A DNA stretch of 64,000 nucleotides from CAILHX01 sp046155285 (GCA_046155285.1 JBJXEA010000027.1:1-64000), one strand, 5' to 3'. Positions 41,287 through 49,591 are shown, numbered from the stretch's first letter. Made by a program: numbers and translations. The notes: generated from the sequence alone by a model not told the origin.

Positions 41287-42499
41287 AGTGGGCAGCCCAC
41301 TCAACTTTTGATATATCAATTCCCTCTTGGAACATTTCCCAAAGCGGGGACAATTCGCGCAACTTTTCAATCTTCGCCTTGAGCAAGCCTATGGTGTAAT
41401 CCACATCCTCCTCAGTCGTGTAGCGACCAATCGAAAAGCGAATGGAGCTATGCGCCAGCTCATCGCTACGTCCCAAAGCACGTAATACATACGATGGCTC
41501 CAAACTGGCTGAAGTACAGGCCGAACCACTGGAAACCGCGATGTCTTTCACCGCCATAATCAGCGATTCGCCTTCCACATAATTGAAGCTGATGTTGAGG
41601 TTGTGCGGCACGCGTTGCTTAAGATCACCATTCACATACACTTCTTCTATCTCGCTCAAACCGGCCAACAACTTGTCTCTCAGGCGACGAATCCGTGCGT
41701 TTTCCAACGCCATTTCGTCTTTAGCAATACGGAAGGCTTCGCCCATGCCGACGATTTGGTGCGTAGGCAAAGTGCCAGAGCGGAAGCCGCGCTCATGACC
41801 GCCGCCGTGCATTTGCGCTTCCAGTCTGACTCTTGGCTTGCGACGTACATATAAAGCGCCTATACCCTTGGGGCCGTAGGTTTTGTGTGCGGAAAAACTC
41901 ATCAGATCTACTGGTAATTTTTCCAGATTGATTTCGACCTTGCCTGTGGCCTGCGCTGCATCCACATGAAAAATAGTGCCATTGGCGCGGCACAGATTGC
42001 CAATCGCTTCAATGTCTTGAATCACTCCGATTTCGTTGTTCACCAACATCACCGAAACCAGCACGGTATCAGGCCGCAACGCGGCTTTGAACTTGGCGAT
42101 GTCCAGCAAGCCATTGGGTTCCGGCTGCAAAAAAGTAGCCTCGAAACCTTGCCGCTCCAACTCACGCACGGGGTCTATCACCGCCTTGTGCTCGGTCATC
42201 ACGGTGATGATGTGCTTGCCCTTGGTGGCGGCATAAAAATTGGCCGCGCCTTTGATGGCGAGGTTGTTGGATTCGGTCGCGCCGGATGTCCAGGCGATTT
42301 CCTTAGGGTCACAGTTCACCAAAGCGGCGACTTGCTCACGCGCATTTTCCACCGCGTCGTCCGCCGTCCAGCCAAAGCTGTGCGAGCGCGAAGCCGGGTT
42401 GCCGAAATGCTCGGTCAAATAGGGGATCATCACCTCTGCCACGCGCTTGTCCACTGGCGTAGTGGCGGAATAATCCAGATAAATTGGGGTCTTACTCAT
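41285..42499 (-). CDS. iscS: Cysteine desulfurase IscS
   Basis: A 404-residue group I cysteine desulfurase, the same length as E. coli IscS. PLP Lys in SFSAHKTYGPKG; the mobile active-site Cys is in SSGSACTSASLEPSYVLRA, and the C-terminal tail SPLWEMFQEGIDISKVEWAAH (shown in part: EMFQEGIDISKVEW) that contacts IscU is present. It gives sulfur for Fe-S clusters, tRNA thiolation and other uses. It is the desulfurase matching the IscU of the operon. Confidence 0.97.
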   Translation of the reverse strand: MSKTPIYLDYSATTPVDKRVAEVMIPYLTEHFGNPASRSHSFGWTADDAVENAREQVAALVNCDPKEIAWTSGATESNNLAIKGAANFYAATKGKHIITVMTEHKAVIDPVRELERQGFEATFLQPEPNGLLDIAKFKAALRPDTVLVSVMLVNNEIGVIQDIEAIGNLCRANGTIFHVDAAQATGKVEINLEKLPVDLMSFSAHKTYGPKGIGALYVRRKPRVRLEAQMHGGGHERGFRSGTLPTHQIVGMGEAFRIAKDEMALENARIRRLRDKLLAGLSEIEEVYVNGDLKQRVPHNLNISFNYVEGESLIMAVKDIAVSSGSACTSASLEPSYVLRALGRSDELAHSSIRFSIGRYTTEEDVDYTIGLLKAKIEKLRELSPLWEMFQEGIDISKVEWAAH

Positions 42500-42531
42500 T
42501 CACTTTTCCTTTATGCTGCCTTCGCTTTTAA

Positions 42532-42554
42532 TCCCTCCCCTTGAAAGGGAGGGA
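42532..42554. repeat. Small hairpin between the two cysteine desulfurase genes
   Basis: TCCCTCCC (42532-42539) and GGGAGGGA (42547-42554) pair around a CTTGAAA loop in the 70-bp spacer between the second desulfurase gene and iscS. The sequence is a known kind of dispersed CCTCCCCTTGAAAGGGAGG repeat. Confidence 0.7.
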
Positions 42555-42569
42555 ATGTCCTGCTGCAAA

Positions 42570-43712
42570 CTAAGCCGCTATTGCGGTCAGTTGTTGCATC
42601 CTATTCAGCGCCTGACTCAGCGCCTTCAAAAAATCTTGTACTTCCTGCATCGTATTACTGTGGCTCAAACTCACACGCACCGCACCTTGCGCCAATTCCG
42701 GCATTACACCCATCGCCAGCAATACCGGGCTGGGTTCGGTGCTATCGCTGGAACACGCCGAGCCACTGGCAACCGCGTAACCCGCTCTATCCAGGGCTAC
42801 CACTAGCGTTTCACCGTCCATATCGGAGAAGGCGAAGAAACTGGTGTTGCTCAAACGCTTGACACCTCCGCCAAATATCACGCCACCTAAATCTACGACG
42901 CCTTGCTCCAAAACCTCGCGCAACTGATGCGTATATTGGGCGTTTTGCGCCACATTAAATAGGCTGCAAGCCGCGCCAAAACCCACAATCGCCGCCACAT
43001 TCTCGCTGCCGCCACGCAGGCCTTTTTCTTGCCCGCCACCAAACTGAATCGCGCGTATGTCTAGTTTCTTGTCTATCAGCAAAGCGCCCGCACCCTGCGG
43101 CCCGCCTATCTTGTGGGCAGAGACACTCAACGCCCCTACACCATGCCGATTCAACTCGGCGAAGTTGATGGGCATTTTGCCCAAGCCCTGCACCGCATCG
43201 GTGTGAAATACGGCTTTGCGCTGTTTTGCCAACTCGGCAAAAGTCGCAATGTCCTGCACCACGCCGGTTTCGTTATTCGCCATCATCACCGAAACCAAGC
43301 CAGTTGGCGCTTCCAGCGCGGCACTAAAATCATCCAAACGCACCAGCCCGTCAGCATCCACACCCACTTTGCGCAACGCCCAACCTTGGCGACGCATGGC
43401 CTCGGCAGACCGCATCACCGCCGGATGCTCCACCGCGCTCACCACAATCTGGCTGGGCTTCAAGTTAGCCCCTATACCCAACAGACCTATATTATCCGCC
43501 TCAGTTCCGCCGCTAGTAAATACTAACTGGGTCGGGTGTGCACCCAAACTTTGCGCCACTTGCTGCCTTGCTGTGTCTACCGCCTCACGCGCTCTGCGCC
43601 CAAAACTGTGGCGGCTGCTGGCGTTGCCCGATGCCAAATATGGCATCATCGCTTCCAACACCCGCACATCTAAAGGGCTGGAGGCATTGTGGTCAAAATA
43701 AACCGCACTCAT
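42570..43712 (-). CDS. Second cysteine desulfurase (NifS/IscS-like)
   Basis: A 380-residue group I cysteine desulfurase, clearly different from the neighbouring IscS. It has YFDHNASSPLD, SGGTEADN, the PLP Lys in SVSAHKIGGPQGAGAL, and the catalytic Cys in SGSACSSDSTEPSPVL. It lacks the IscU-docking tail of IscS and ends QQLTAIAA. It directly follows iscR with no spacing and precedes iscS. It may supply sulfur for a different acceptor or under different conditions. It is not nifS proper as far as can be seen; there are no nif genes near. Confidence 0.88.
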   Translation of the reverse strand: MSAVYFDHNASSPLDVRVLEAMMPYLASGNASSRHSFGRRAREAVDTARQQVAQSLGAHPTQLVFTSGGTEADNIGLLGIGANLKPSQIVVSAVEHPAVMRSAEAMRRQGWALRKVGVDADGLVRLDDFSAALEAPTGLVSVMMANNETGVVQDIATFAELAKQRKAVFHTDAVQGLGKMPINFAELNRHGVGALSVSAHKIGGPQGAGALLIDKKLDIRAIQFGGGQEKGLRGGSENVAAIVGFGAACSLFNVAQNAQYTHQLREVLEQGVVDLGGVIFGGGVKRLSNTSFFAFSDMDGETLVVALDRAGYAVASGSACSSDSTEPSPVLLAMGVMPELAQGAVRVSLSHSNTMQEVQDFLKALSQALNRMQQLTAIAA

Positions 43713-44177
43713 TTAGGCCGCCGCCTCTAGCGCCCTTTTGCTTATTGGCTGCTTAATGACCGCCACTTTCTCCGCCTGTTGCGCCGCGACCAGATGCTGC
43801 AAACTCACGCCTTCGAGATAATCAAATATCCTGTGGTTAAGCGAAGTCCATAAATCGTGAGTCATGCAGCGCTTTTCATCATGGCAATTTTCGTTGCCGC
43901 CGCATTGTGTGGCATCAATCTGCTCATCCACCGCGCGGATAATGGCTGACACCGAAACTTCATCGAGCGCCATCGCCACTTGATAACCGCCACCTGGACC
44001 GCGCACGCTTTTGACCAAGCCACCCTGACGCAAGCGGCTGAAAAGCTGCTCCAGATAGGACAACGAAATGCTTTGGCGCTGGCTAATGTCGGCCAAAGTT
44101 ACCGGACGACCATCTTCATTCATGGCGAGGTCTAGCATCGCGGTGACGGCAAAACGGCCTTTGGTGGTGAGTCTCAT
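43713..44177 (-). CDS. iscR: Fe-S cluster regulator IscR
   Basis: A 154-residue Rrf2 regulator. Winged helix about 1-75 (MRLTTKGRFAVTAMLDLA, SLSYLEQLFSRLRQGGLV) and cluster ligands Cys92, Cys98, Cys104 and His107 at exactly the E. coli positions (CGGNENCHDEKRCMTH). With a [2Fe-2S] cluster it should repress its own operon at the type 1 site at 44239-44263. First gene of the isc operon, abutting the second desulfurase gene. Confidence 0.97.
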   Translation of the reverse strand: MRLTTKGRFAVTAMLDLAMNEDGRPVTLADISQRQSISLSYLEQLFSRLRQGGLVKSVRGPGGGYQVAMALDEVSVSAIIRAVDEQIDATQCGGNENCHDEKRCMTHDLWTSLNHRIFDYLEGVSLQHLVAAQQAEKVAVIKQPISKRALEAAA

Positions 44178-44230
44178 AACTTGCTTACACTTGCTAGCTT
44201 GCGGCTGGCATACAGATTTGACATGCCAGA

Positions 44231-44263
44231 ATAATATAATACCCTAGAAGTTTAGTCAACTAT
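44231..44263 (-). promoter_or_regulatory. iscR promoter with IscR type 1 site
   Basis: On the minus strand there is TTGACT (-35, 44254-44259), a 17-bp spacer and TATTAT (-10, 44231-44236). The 25-bp stretch 44239-44263 begins ATAGTTGACT and ends GGGTAT and fits the IscR type 1 pattern at about 20 of 25 positions, overlapping the -35 box and spacer. The -35 box lies on the last codons of cysE. Confidence 0.8.
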
Positions 44264-45004
44264 TTTATTCAGGTGCTTTACGTCAAAAGCGTCACCCACT
44301 TTTTCATCCACATCCAAGTCTGCGCCTAGCTTGGCAAGCTTTTCGGTCAGCGCTTGCAGGCGCTTATCCTGGCTATCCGCATGATCCAAAAGTGCATGTA
44401 TCGCCTTGGCCATCGGGTCATTCCCATCTTCTCCCACGGCATAAGCAGAGAAGCCCATTTTTTGCGCGGTCTTATCCCGTTTCTTGGCTTTAGCCTGATC
44501 CAGAATACGTGCAGGAATGCCTACCGCTGTTGCCCCTGCGGGTACATCTTTCACCACCACCGCATTGGAACCTATCTTGGCACCCGCGCCGACAGTAATC
44601 GGCCCCAATATCTTGGCGCCAGCGCCAATCACTACGCCGTTTTCCAGCGTGGGATGCCGTCTGCCTTTATTCCACGAAGTGCCGCCCAAAGTTACGCCAT
44701 GATACAAAGTGCAATCGTCCATGATGACGGCGGTCTCGCCTATCACCACGCCCATACCGTGATCAATAAAGAAGCGGCGACCTATAGTGGCACCGGGGTG
44801 TATTTCGATACCCGTCAGCCAGCGAGCGATGTGCGAGATGAACCGTGCCAGCCAGCGCAGGCCGATACCCCACAGCCAATGCGTCAGGCGATGAAAAATG
44901 AGCGCATGCACGCCGGGGTAAGTGGTGAGCACCTCCCAAGTGTTGCGTGCCGCAGGGTCACGCTCAAAAACGACGGAGATATCCTCACGCAGATGATCAA
45001 ACAT
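44252..45004 (-). CDS. cysE: Serine O-acetyltransferase
   Basis: A 250-residue enzyme that makes O-acetylserine for cysteine synthesis. An N-terminal helical region (MFDHLREDISVVFERDPAARN) is followed by left-handed beta-helix hexapeptides (about 60-180) with GIEIHPGATIGRRFFIDHGMG, shown in part: IEIHPGATIGRRFFIDH, and GGTSWNKGRRHPTLENG, containing the active-site His and Asp. The C-terminal tail after 190 is long and differs from E. coli. Directly upstream of iscR, it links cysteine supply with Fe-S assembly. Confidence 0.95.
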   Translation of the reverse strand: MFDHLREDISVVFERDPAARNTWEVLTTYPGVHALIFHRLTHWLWGIGLRWLARFISHIARWLTGIEIHPGATIGRRFFIDHGMGVVIGETAVIMDDCTLYHGVTLGGTSWNKGRRHPTLENGVVIGAGAKILGPITVGAGAKIGSNAVVVKDVPAGATAVGIPARILDQAKAKKRDKTAQKMGFSAYAVGEDGNDPMAKAIHALLDHADSQDKRLQALTEKLAKLGADLDVDEKVGDAFDVKHLNKIVD

Positions 45005-45157
45005 AATCAGGATTTAATAGTTTACAAAAGTGGAAGGTTATCACGACAGGGGTATGCAGAGAAAATCTGCGTAAGGATGAGAACTTAATCACGACTCATT
45101 GCCTCAACCACCAGTGTGGATTATTCTGTGATTCAAAGAGAGGGCAAGGAGATTATT

Positions 45158-45550
45158 ATGAAAAAAATCGTTAAATCTGAAGCCGAATGGCAAAAGCAAC
45201 TTAGCCCCATCCAATACCAAGTCACTCGCCACGCCGCCACCGAACGCCCCGGCACCGGCGAATACACTGACCATCACGAACGTGGCATCTACACCTGTGT
45301 CTGTTGCGGCACACCGCTGTTTGAATCTGACACCAAGTTCGATTCCGGCTGCGGCTGGCCTAGTTACTTCAAGGCGCTCAACCCGGACAATGTGCTTGAG
45401 AAACGCGATGTAAGCCACGGCATGGTGCGCACCGAAGTCATTTGTAACGTTTGCGACGCGCATCTGGGGCATGTGTTCCCAGATGGCCCTCCACCGACGG
45501 GGTTACGTTATTGTATTAATTCTGCTTCGTTGAGTTTTGAGAAGAAGTAA
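45158..45550 (+). CDS. msrB: Peptide-methionine (R)-S-oxide reductase
   Basis: The Met at 45158 has an AAGGAG ribosome site and gives 130 residues; the longer frame starting at 45116 has no ribosome site. MsrB repairs methionine-R-sulfoxide. Zinc-binding Cys pairs CVCC and CNVC; the family strand FDSGCGWPSYF; the catalytic Cys in LRYCINSASL. It is divergent from cysE. No msrA in the window. Confidence 0.95.
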   Translation: MKKIVKSEAEWQKQLSPIQYQVTRHAATERPGTGEYTDHHERGIYTCVCCGTPLFESDTKFDSGCGWPSYFKALNPDNVLEKRDVSHGMVRTEVICNVCDAHLGHVFPDGPPPTGLRYCINSASLSFEKK

Positions 45551-45580
45551 GGTACTTAAAAACTAGAGGTTGAGGACATC

Positions 45581-46627
45581 ATGAAAAAAATTGCCAAGCT
45601 GCTTGTTTTATTGTTTTGTATGTCTACTTTCATATGCTATGCGGCTTCACAGAAGAATGATCAAGCCAAAGTAAACCAAGAGACTCAGGATGGAATAAGG
45701 CAATTACAGCAGGATTCAAGAACATTATCCCACGACATAGAAATTCTTCGTAGAGATCAAGTTAATTACAGCATAGAAAAGAGCCTGCTTAAGGAATCAT
45801 TCTCAGCCAATATGGAACGAATCAATGTTGTAATTACGCTTTTTCTAGGAATTTTTGGCGTGCTTGGTTTCTTAGGAATTAGAAGCATTAAGGAAATAAA
45901 AATAGATTACACAAATGAGCTTGATAAGTTGCGCACTGTAAAATTAGATTTTGAATCACAACTTTTATCTTTCAGGACTAAACAGATAGAGTTTGAAAGT
46001 CAGGTTGAAAAATTAATTAAGTCAGATACTGAACAAGACACTCGCCTTAAGGTTCTTGAATTGGTAGAAAAAGCAAACAGCATTATGGGATCTAAAAATT
46101 GGGGATGGGCTCTAGAATTTATTAATGTTGGCTTAGAACTTGATCCAAACAATATTCAATTACTAACATACAAAGCAAAATGCCACGCAAAAAGTGGGGA
46201 ATTCTCTGCCAGCATTGAAACTTCAAAGAAAATCCTTGAAATACAACCCAAAAGTACTATCAGAATAATTAATCTATTGGAACTTCTTGCAATAACTACC
46301 CAAGCTGAAGAATTCAATAAAGTCTATACACAACATAAACAAATCGTAGATGACTTTGAAAACGGCTCTGTCATAGTCTATCTTAATGCTTTAAAGAATT
46401 TAATGACTGGACTTATTAGTGAAGCCAGTGAGGACTTGATTAATTTTGCTAAAGCTTGCGACCACTTACCAAAACCATTACTGGGTCCTTGGGACTTTGA
46501 TGAAGTCATGATTGGCGTATCTAACCTTCCCCAAGGCAAACAAAAAGAGCTACTTAATAAAACAGTTCAACTTTTTCAAGGTGCAATACCGCCAACTGAG
46601 TTTATTACAGCATTGCAACAGCCGTGA
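45581..46627 (+). CDS. Membrane coiled-coil/TPR protein of unknown function
   Basis: A 348-residue protein. It has a signal peptide (MKKIAKLLVLLFCMSTFICYAAS), a coiled-coil stretch about 30-75, a transmembrane helix about 82-100 (VVITLFLGIFGVLGFLGI), another coiled coil about 105-150, and a C-terminal helical repeat region with TPR-like units (WGWALEFINVGLELDPNN, GEFSASIETSKKILEIQP). This resembles generic membrane-anchored TPR proteins of mobile or accessory regions. The gene is very AT-rich beside its neighbours, a sign of recent transfer. It has a good GAGGA ribosome site and lies 30 bp after msrB. No enzymatic motif. Confidence 0.7.
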   Translation: MKKIAKLLVLLFCMSTFICYAASQKNDQAKVNQETQDGIRQLQQDSRTLSHDIEILRRDQVNYSIEKSLLKESFSANMERINVVITLFLGIFGVLGFLGIRSIKEIKIDYTNELDKLRTVKLDFESQLLSFRTKQIEFESQVEKLIKSDTEQDTRLKVLELVEKANSIMGSKNWGWALEFINVGLELDPNNIQLLTYKAKCHAKSGEFSASIETSKKILEIQPKSTIRIINLLELLAITTQAEEFNKVYTQHKQIVDDFENGSVIVYLNALKNLMTGLISEASEDLINFAKACDHLPKPLLGPWDFDEVMIGVSNLPQGKQKELLNKTVQLFQGAIPPTEFITALQQP

Positions 46628-46656
46628 ATTAGTGATTAGGGCTGAGTTAACTCAGG

Positions 46657-47382
46657 TCACCACTTCTCCAACACTGCCTTCAATATCCCCCGCAATATAT
46701 TCACTTCTTTCTGCTGTAACCCCGCACGGGTGAACAACCTGCGTAGCCTCGACATCAATCGTTTGGGTTCTGCGGGGTTCAAGTAGCCGATCTCGACCAG
46801 TGTCTGTTCCAGATGCCCGTAAAAACCTTCAATATCGTCATGCGTGGCGGGTTTGATGCGTTTGTAGGGGTTCCTGGGTTCAGCGATCTCTGGTGTGCCG
46901 TACAAGGCCATACGTAGCTCGTAGGCCATGATCTGCACCGCAGAGGCCAGATTGAGCGACGAATAGTCAGGATTGGCCGGGATGTGTGCCAAATACTGAC
47001 AGCGGATCAACTCTTCATTCGACATGCCGCTAGTCTCGTTGCCGAACACAAACGCCACTTGTTGCTCGGTAGCAATCGCCAGTGCTGCGGCTTCGCGTGG
47101 CGAACCGGCCTGATGTGATAACTCACGCCGCCTCGCCGTCAGGCCTATCACCAAACTACAACCTACCAAGGCTTGCTCCAGCGAATCGCACACTTGTGCG
47201 GCTTCCAGTATGTCGGTCGCTCCGGCGGACATCATGTCAGCATCGGCATGCGGGAATTTTTGCGGGTTGACCAGCCGCAAATCGGTCAAGCCCATGGTTT
47301 TCATGGCGCGTGCCGTGGAGCCTATATTACCGGGGTGGCTGGTCTGACAAAGGACGATGCGAATCTGGTCTAGTTTGTTCAA
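46657..47382 (-). CDS. trmJ: tRNA (cytidine/uridine-2'-O)-methyltransferase TrmJ
   Basis: A 241-residue SPOUT methyltransferase that modifies ribose 32 of some tRNAs. Motifs: IRIVLCQTSHPGNIGSTARAMKTMG (shown in part: TSHPGNIGSTARAM), FGNETSGMSNEEL for motif 2, and the knot with IPANPDYSSLNLASAVQIMAYE, shown in part: DYSSLNLASAVQIM. A C-terminal helical extension follows. It is divergent from suhB; this trmJ-suhB pairing is common in Proteobacteria. Confidence 0.93.
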   Translation of the reverse strand: MNKLDQIRIVLCQTSHPGNIGSTARAMKTMGLTDLRLVNPQKFPHADADMMSAGATDILEAAQVCDSLEQALVGCSLVIGLTARRRELSHQAGSPREAAALAIATEQQVAFVFGNETSGMSNEELIRCQYLAHIPANPDYSSLNLASAVQIMAYELRMALYGTPEIAEPRNPYKRIKPATHDDIEGFYGHLEQTLVEIGYLNPAEPKRLMSRLRRLFTRAGLQQKEVNILRGILKAVLEKW

Positions 47383-47442
47383 GGCGATGTGAGTGGTTTC
47401 AGGTAAAATGAGCGCCTATTTTATATTGATACTTCCAAACTC

Positions 47443-48249
47443 ATGCATCCCATGCTTAACACGGCGATTAAAGCCGCTCGCAGCGCCGGTTCTGTCATCA
47501 ACCGCGGCGCACAGAACCTGGACGTGCTGAATGTGCAACAAAAGAGCATCAACGATTACGTGAGCGAGGTGGATCACGCCGCAGAGGAAATCATCATCCA
47601 GACCCTTTTGGCGGCGTATCCCAGCCATTCGATACTGGGCGAGGAGACTGGCGCGCAGGGCGACAACAACGAATACCTGTGGGTGATCGACCCGCTGGAT
47701 GGCACCACCAACTTCCTGCATGGCTTTCCTCAATACGCGGTCTCTATCGGGTTGATGCATCGTGGGGTGATGGATCAGGCCGTGGTGTACGACCCGGCAC
47801 GCAATGACCTTTTCACCGCGACCAAAGGCCGTGGCGCTTACCTGAACGACAAGCGCATCCGTGTCAGCAAGCGTAGTCGCTTACAGGAATGCATCATCGG
47901 CACGGGCTTCCCGTTCCGCGATTTCTCGCACATGGACACCTATCTCGCCATGTTCAAGGGTATGGCATTGAGCACTTCCGGCATTCGCCGCCCCGGCGCT
48001 GCCGCGCTGGACTTGGCTTATGTGGCCGCCGGCTACTACGACGGCTTTTGGGAGATTGGTCTTTCCAAATGGGATGTCGCTGCGGGCGCGTTGCTGATTA
48101 CCGAAGCTGGCGGACTGGTGGGGGATTTTGAAGGCAATGAAAGCTGGTTTGAAACCGGCAACATCGTCGGCGGCAACCCCAAGATTTTCGGCCAGATGCT
48201 GAAGGTGTTAGCGCCACATTTGACAGACGAGTTAAAGACAAAGCGTTAA
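47443..48249 (+). CDS. suhB: Inositol-1-monophosphatase family protein SuhB
   Basis: A 268-residue metal-dependent phosphatase. Motifs ILGEETG, WVIDPLDGTTNFLHGFP with the metal-binding Asp residues, and GLSKWDVAAGALLITEAGG with the third Asp. In E. coli SuhB also takes part in rRNA antitermination, so it may have two roles. It is divergent from trmJ, with a 60-bp spacer that has to hold both promoters. Confidence 0.94.
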   Translation: MHPMLNTAIKAARSAGSVINRGAQNLDVLNVQQKSINDYVSEVDHAAEEIIIQTLLAAYPSHSILGEETGAQGDNNEYLWVIDPLDGTTNFLHGFPQYAVSIGLMHRGVMDQAVVYDPARNDLFTATKGRGAYLNDKRIRVSKRSRLQECIIGTGFPFRDFSHMDTYLAMFKGMALSTSGIRRPGAAALDLAYVAAGYYDGFWEIGLSKWDVAAGALLITEAGGLVGDFEGNESWFETGNIVGGNPKIFGQMLKVLAPHLTDELKTKR

Positions 48250-48253
48250 AACC

Positions 48254-48430
48254 ATGCAAGTACCAGAAAAACCTCCGAATCACATGTCAACTGAACGCAC
48301 ACAAGAAGAAAACCAGTACCATTTCCACGTACTCAAAAAAATCAAGCTCGGTCAAACAGACATTGCGGAAGGCCGCAGTTACTCACACGATGATGCCCTA
48401 CAACGACTGGATAAATGGCTATTACCTTAA
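48254..48430 (+). CDS. Small antitoxin-like ORF (58 residues)
   Basis: Read directly from the sequence: ATG at 48254, TAA at 48428-48430, 58 residues. The C-terminal half (VLKKIKLGQTDIAEGRSYSH and DDALQRLDKWL) matches the tail of many antitoxins of type II addiction modules (ParD/Phd-type: GxxDIAxGRxxSHxEAxxRLxKWL), which wraps the ParE-like toxin. No DNA-binding N-terminus is obvious. It starts 4 bp after suhB and no toxin gene follows; the repeat element takes its place, so it is an orphan or remnant. The ribosome site is poor. Confidence 0.55.
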   Translation: MQVPEKPPNHMSTERTQEENQYHFHVLKKIKLGQTDIAEGRSYSHDDALQRLDKWLLP

Positions 48431-48433
48431 TTT

Positions 48434-48662
48434 AGCCCCTCACCCCAGCCCTCTCCCACAAGGGGCGAGGGAGCAAAGCGGTGGCGTACCACCCACTTCC
48501 CTTCTGCCGCAGCCGCCAACGCAACTCCAAGCCCCCGTCTTGGAGTTGTGTTGGCGGGTATCCCTTTAGGGGCAAGGCAGCAGGGTGTCCTTTGCTTTGG
48601 TTACTTTCGTTTGGACAAGCAAACGAAAGTGACTTGCTGTCGGGCAACCCCCGACGGTTTTG
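48434..48662. repeat. Dispersed intergenic element, copy B
   Basis: The gap 48431-48778 has no supported gene. 48437-48471 is a CCTCACCCC...GGGGCGAGGG hairpin (compare 40399). 48473-48662 is the same element as 33389-33684 in the opposite orientation and without the roughly 110-nt insert. Its 11-bp stem (48603-48613/48620-48630) has G-C exchanged for C-G at one pair compared with copy A, so pairing is kept. CGTCGGGGGTTGCCCGACAG is also shared. Confidence 0.85.
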
Positions 48663-48682
48663 GTGTAAATCTAAAAAAATGG

Positions 48683-48769
48683 ATTCCGGGTCAAGCCCGG
48701 AATGACGCCGGAGAATGGGCGAGTTCGGCGATATTGGATGCTTGACTGGATTCTGGCCTTCGCCAGAAT
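48683..48769. repeat. Two REP-like palindromes in direct orientation
   Basis: Hairpin 48683-48703 (ATTCCGGG / CCCGGAAT) and hairpin 48750-48769 (ATTCTGGC-CTTC-GCCAGAAT), each preceded by TGG and followed by GACG. Same family as at 3942, 28691, 33689 and 33757. They lie just downstream of mutM. Confidence 0.8.
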
Positions 48770-48778
48770 GACGGGTTG

Positions 48779-49591
48779 CTAGCGCTGGCACTGCGAGCAA
48801 TAAAACGTAGAGCGTTGCCCCTGTTTCAAGCTTTTGATCGCGCCACCACAAACCTTGCACGGCTCTCCAGTACGACCATAAACAAAATATTCCTGCTGAA
48901 AATATCCCGGGTTGCCATCCGCACCAAAAAAATCCCGCAGACTGCTGCCTCCGGCCTCTATCGCGGCGGCGAGTGTGGCTTTGATTTCTTCCACTAGTCT
49001 TTGGCACCGCGCACGACTCACCTTGTTCGCCGCAGTTTTGGGACTGATTCCAGCGCGGAATAAGGATTCACTGGCGTAGATATTGCCCACACCCACGACT
49101 AAATGACTATCCATGATGACAATTTTGATGGCTGCGCTACGGCTGCGGGTTTGGGTGTAGAGATAATCGCCGTCAAAACCTAGTTCCAGCGGCTCTACTC
49201 CTAAGCTTTGCAGCAGTTTGTGCTGCATCGCATCACCCTCCAACCACAGCACCGCACCAAAACGCCGTGGGTCGCGCAAGCGCATCACGTTGCCGCTTTC
49301 AAACACCACATCCAGATGGTCGTGCTTGGCGGGGGTTTCATGTTGGGGAAGCAGCGATAAACGGCCAGACATGCCTAGATGCAACATCAGCGTGCCGCTT
49401 TCACAGCGCACCAGAATGTATTTGGCGCGACGGCTTAATTCTAAAAAATTCTGACCGGTAAGTAGCTCAGGCAGATTGGCCGGAACAGGCCAGCGTAGGG
49501 AATGATTGCGAACGGTAACAGCACTTACCCGCTGATTGACTAAGGGCAACAGCCCGCGCCGCGTGGTCTCGACTTCGGGCAGTTCGGGCAT
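48779..49591 (-). CDS. mutM: Formamidopyrimidine-DNA glycosylase
   Basis: A 270-residue bifunctional DNA glycosylase/AP lyase that removes 8-oxoguanine. The N-terminus MPELPEVETTRRGL has catalytic Pro2 and Glu3; the GVGNIYASESLF helix-two-turn-helix and the C-terminal zinc finger (CKVCG...FYCSQCQR) are intact. It lies 9 bp after the DUF4340 gene on the same strand. Confidence 0.96.
   Translation of the reverse strand: MPELPEVETTRRGLLPLVNQRVSAVTVRNHSLRWPVPANLPELLTGQNFLELSRRAKYILVRCESGTLMLHLGMSGRLSLLPQHETPAKHDHLDVVFESGNVMRLRDPRRFGAVLWLEGDAMQHKLLQSLGVEPLELGFDGDYLYTQTRSRSAAIKIVIMDSHLVVGVGNIYASESLFRAGISPKTAANKVSRARCQRLVEEIKATLAAAIEAGGSSLRDFFGADGNPGYFQQEYFVYGRTGEPCKVCGGAIKSLKQGQRSTFYCSQCQR

Noticed and set aside
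41966..42544. Open frame of 192 codons opposite iscS
   Set aside because: Covers the conserved IscS body in antisense; no independent evidence.
42570..43712. Naming the second cysteine desulfurase nifS
   Set aside because: No nitrogen-fixation gene is nearby and the sequence alone does not separate nifS from other IscS-like paralogues.
44354..45088. Open frame of 244 codons opposite cysE
   Set aside because: Antisense to a certain gene with full hexapeptide motifs; no domain, no start signal.
46642..46655. 14-bp palindrome CTGAGTTAACTCAG between the TPR-like gene and trmJ
   Set aside because: Too short and without T tract or known operator match; could be chance.
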